A DNA stretch of 6,963 nucleotides from Lachnospiraceae bacterium UBA7050. Lineage in GTDB: Bacteria; Bacillota; Clostridia; Lachnospirales; Lachnospiraceae. The stretch is taken from the NCBI GenBank assembly GCA_002493905.1, contig DLAJ01000012.1, positions 95,453 through 102,415 of the forward strand. Direction: 5' to 3'. Of the stretch, positions 5,839 to 6,963 are shown piece by piece; the stretch's first letter is position 1; each line of letters opens with the position of its first letter. The position numbers were made by a program, and so were the translations under genes. The notes below the pieces were generated by a model. That model did not search any database. It was not told the origin of the DNA and saw only the letters and a program-made list of their open reading frames with translations.

Positions 5839-5847
5839 TGTTATAAT
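5839..5847 (+). promoter_or_regulatory. Extended -10 promoter candidate
   Basis: TGT-TATAAT: a perfect -10 hexamer with an extended TG, but no recognisable -35 at 16-18 nt. It would start a transcript near 5854, just before the hairpin at 5859-5879 and the structured region that follows. Confidence 0.3.
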
Positions 5848-5858
5848 TCTTGACAGGG

Positions 5859-5883
5859 AAAACTTGTGCAGCAGGTTTTTCTT
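5859..5883 (+). terminator. Possible terminator of the YhcG-type gene
   Basis: AAAACTTG (5859-5866), loop TGCAG, CAGGTTTT (5872-5879), then TCTT: 8 pairs including one T-G wobble, with a short imperfect T-tract. It lies 47 nt after the nuclease stop codon. The stem is AT-rich, so it would be a weak terminator. A run of eight Ts at 5895-5902 follows without its own stem. Confidence 0.4.
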
Positions 5884-5899
5884 GTATGTTATAGGTTTT

Positions 5900-5983
5900 T
5901 TTCCCTTATTTTGCCCTTATGAGAGCCCAGTAACAAAAGCAATCCGTTGGATTGTTTGGGAAAAGGATATAACACAAGGGAAA
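5900..5983. repeat. Nested inverted repeats, first module
   Basis: TTTCCCTT (5900-5907) is the exact complement of AAGGGAAA (5976-5983). Inside lie CCCA/TGGG (5926-5929 and 5957-5960) and CAATCC-GTT-GGATTG (5940-5954). All three pair sets are compatible with one folded RNA or cruciform. No known RNA family is recognised. Confidence 0.45.
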
Positions 5984-5991
5984 GTCTTAGG

Positions 5992-6104
5992 GTAAACTCA
6001 CTTGCTCTAAATTTGGTGTTTTCAAGGGTTTGCAAACTTTTTGAAGATAAGATATAACAGTTAATAACTGCTATAAAAAGTATCTTATCGGAATTCCAGT
6101 TTAC
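5992..6104. repeat. Nested inverted repeats, second module
   Basis: An outer 7-bp pair GTAAACT (5992-5998) / AGTTTAC (6098-6104) encloses two hairpins. The first is a near-perfect palindrome at 6021-6045 centred on GTTTGCAAAC, with flanking TTCAAGG/TTTTTGAA. The second has a 9-bp outer stem GATAAGATA (6046-6054) / TATCTTATC (6081-6089) and an inner CAGTT-AAT-AACTG (6058-6070). The two hairpins abut at 6045/6046. Such density is more than usual for spacer DNA and suits a structured RNA, a recombination site, or the end of a mobile element. None of these is demonstrated. Confidence 0.5.
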
Positions 6105-6144
6105 AGAGTAAGCGGCAAATTTTCTATTTATCGTGCTGTAGTGA

Positions 6145-6294
6145 CATCATAGAAAAGACCTGTGTGCTGACCTCCGCTGCGTGAAAGATGACATACTTAT
6201 GACGGACGATGTCCGTATCCTAATTGAGTGTATGACCGCATTGAAGAGCGCAAAACCTAAAGCAAAACGGCCGTCAAAGTCTGAAAGGAACTGA
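6145..6294 (+). pseudogene. Short ORF, possible 3' remnant of a truncated gene
   Basis: An open frame follows a stop at 6142-6144 and ends at TGA 6292-6294, 3 nt before the CYTH start. Its first ATG is at 6199, giving only 31 codons (beginning MTDDVRILIECMTALKS, with a basic tail), and it lacks a good ribosome binding site. Its composition resembles the CYTH gene rather than the AT-rich block. The tight spacing to CYTH suggests the tail of a former upstream operon partner cut off by the insertion. The product is not recognised, and chance cannot be excluded for such a short frame. Confidence 0.28.
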
Positions 6295-6297
6295 CCC

Positions 6298-6789
6298 ATG
6301 GAAATAGAGCTCAAATTTACAGTCAAAAAACTGCCCGATGACCTCTCGGACTATCCCTGCCGCATCATTGAGCAGGCCTATCTGAATACAAATCCCGTCA
6401 TCCGCATCCGCAGGGAGGACGACCGCTATTATCTCACTTACAAGGGCGAGGGGCTGATGGCGCGCGAGGAATACAATCTTCCGCTGAATGCCGAAGCCTA
6501 TGCACACCTGCTGCCGAAAGCGGACGGGAATATCATTTCCAAAAAAAGATACCTGATCCCGCTTGACCGCTCCTGCTGCCCCAAGGATGACGCGGCACAG
6601 ACAGAAAACTGGCAGCCCGTCGTCGAGCTTGATATCTTCGCCGCCCCGTTTGACGGACTCATCATTGCCGAGGTAGAATTTCCTTCCATAGAAACTGCCC
6701 ATGCGTTCATTCCCCCGGCATGGTTTGATAAGGACGTCACAAACGACCCGGCGTACCACAATTCCAACTTAAGCCGCCGGGTGTTCTAG
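6298..6789 (+). CDS. CYTH domain protein (triphosphate-binding, tripolyphosphatase/adenylate cyclase-like fold)
   Basis: The 163-residue protein is a compact single-domain CYTH member, the fold shared by CyaB-type class IV adenylate cyclases, thiamine triphosphatases and inorganic tripolyphosphatases. These bind a triphosphate and divalent metal inside a beta-barrel tunnel. Visible markers are the N-terminal ExExK signature (Glu2, Glu4, Lys6 in MEIELK), RIR (36-38), LTYKGEG with Lys49, Lys82/Arg84 in ISKKRYLIP, the acidic strand VELDIF (Glu110, Asp112), and AEVEFPS (Glu125, Glu127). The tail DVTNDPAYHNSNLS corresponds to the family's usual EVT...Y.N..L ending. All expected charged positions are present, so it is probably active. 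Bacterial stand-alone members are often tripolyphosphatases; the exact substrate cannot be told from sequence. AAAGGAA lies 7 nt before the ATG. The frame on the opposite strand is a shadow. Confidence 0.92.
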   Translation: MEIELKFTVKKLPDDLSDYPCRIIEQAYLNTNPVIRIRREDDRYYLTYKGEGLMAREEYNLPLNAEAYAHLLPKADGNIISKKRYLIPLDRSCCPKDDAAQTENWQPVVELDIFAAPFDGLIIAEVEFPSIETAHAFIPPAWFDKDVTNDPAYHNSNLSRRVF

Positions 6790-6804
6790 AAACTGCCGCA
6801 TTTC

Positions 6805-6845
6805 ATATTATAACAGTCCAGTCCTATGCTGAACTGTTACAATAT
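6805..6845. repeat. Imperfect hairpin after the CYTH gene
   Basis: ATATT-A-TAACAGT-C-CAG (6805-6821) pairs with CTG-A-ACTGTTA-C-AATAT (6829-6845): 15 pairs with two mismatches and a 7-nt loop. It starts 15 nt after the CYTH stop. No T-tract follows on the plus strand, so it is at best a weak terminator or an mRNA 3'-end stabiliser. It directly abuts the 15-bp tandem repeat. Confidence 0.5.
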
Positions 6846-6963
6846 GGTCCTGTACTTTAAGATTCTGCATTCTATGGTTCTGTGTAATAAGGTTCTGTAT
6901 AATAAAGTTCTGTACTTCATAGTTCTGTACTTCATAGCTCTGTACTTTATGGTCCTGTACTTT
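6846..6963. repeat. 15-bp tandem repeat array, running off the right edge
   Basis: Seven full 15-bp units start at 6846, 6861, 6876, 6891, 6906, 6921 and 6936, plus 13 nt of an eighth. The consensus is close to RGTTCTGTACTTYAT. Units 5 and 6 are identical and unit 7 is nearly so; units 2-4 are more diverged, which suggests expansion toward the right. The period is a multiple of three, so one plus frame and two minus frames stay open (for example a VLYFI-like pentapeptide, or on the minus strand a VQNYE-like one ending at 6808). No ribosome binding site supports coding within the window. Confidence 0.93.

Larger units (their letters stand above)
5813..6297. other. 485-nt intergenic stretch, mostly non-coding
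   Basis: No convincing complete gene. Up to about 6110 the sequence stays AT-rich like the nuclease gene. It holds an extended -10 promoter candidate, a terminator-like hairpin, and a series of inverted repeats listed separately. From about 6145 composition shifts back to that of the CYTH gene, and a short open frame leads to within 3 nt of it. The longest other open frame in the AT-rich part (about 5923-6054, plus strand, 43 codons between stops) has no start signal and no recognisable motif. Confidence 0.6.

Noticed and set aside
5850..5855. Consensus TTGACA as a -35 box
   Set aside because: No acceptable -10 hexamer lies 16-18 nt downstream; that position falls in a hairpin.
5900..6104. 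Insertion sequence ends
   Set aside because: The inverted repeats are nested and local rather than flanking a transposase, and no target-site duplication was found by eye around the AT-rich block.
5813..6120. Group II intron or other ribozyme remnant
   Set aside because: No domain V-like hairpin, no GUGYG-type 5' end and no reverse transcriptase fragment could be seen.
6274..6759. 161-codon minus-strand frame opposite the CYTH gene
   Set aside because: The plus frame carries all CYTH motifs and a proper ribosome binding site; the opposite frame is a shadow.

Overview
The window looks like chromosomal DNA of a low- to mid-GC Firmicute, most likely a Clostridia/Lachnospiraceae-type organism. 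The reasons are a T-box attenuator in front of an aminoacyl-tRNA synthetase, the aspS-gatC-gatA order of the indirect Asn/Gln-tRNA pathway, strong AGGAGG-type ribosome binding sites and the YhcG-type protein sequence. The taxonomic placement is inference; no rRNA or other marker gene is present.

Left two thirds, minus strand (about 4396 down to 1): one transcription unit. An extended -10 promoter (4368-4396) leads into a T-box riboswitch of about 360 nt (4000-4361). It has a clear stem III, the T-box core (4044-4057) and an intrinsic terminator (4000-4034). A hairpin-rich spacer of 237 nt follows, then aspS (aspartyl-tRNA synthetase), gatC and gatA. gatB is not in the window; it may lie beyond the left edge, and no ATG occurs downstream of gatA before that edge. 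A probably non-discriminating AspRS would charge tRNA-Asn with Asp, and GatCAB would amidate Asp-tRNA-Asn and Glu-tRNA-Gln. The likely specifier region of the T-box reads GAAC, which holds overlapping Glu (GAA) and Asn (AAC) codons and fits the pathway it controls.

Middle, plus strand (about 4400-6110): an AT-rich block. A well-formed promoter (4468-4496) drives a 50-codon ORF whose stop overlaps the start of a 376-aa YhcG/DUF1016-type PDDEXK nuclease-like gene. Inside that gene a 42-nt repeat unit, each copy also a near-perfect or perfect inverted repeat, is present twice. It is followed by about 485 nt without a convincing gene, of which 5839-6104 contains an unusual density of inverted repeats. 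The block looks like an acquired accessory or defence-type insertion.

Right end, plus strand (about 6145-6963): base composition returns to that of the left flank. A short ORF remnant ends 3 nt before a CYTH-domain (triphosphate-binding) gene at 6298-6789. After it come an imperfect hairpin and a 15-bp tandem repeat (seven full units plus a partial one) that runs off the window.
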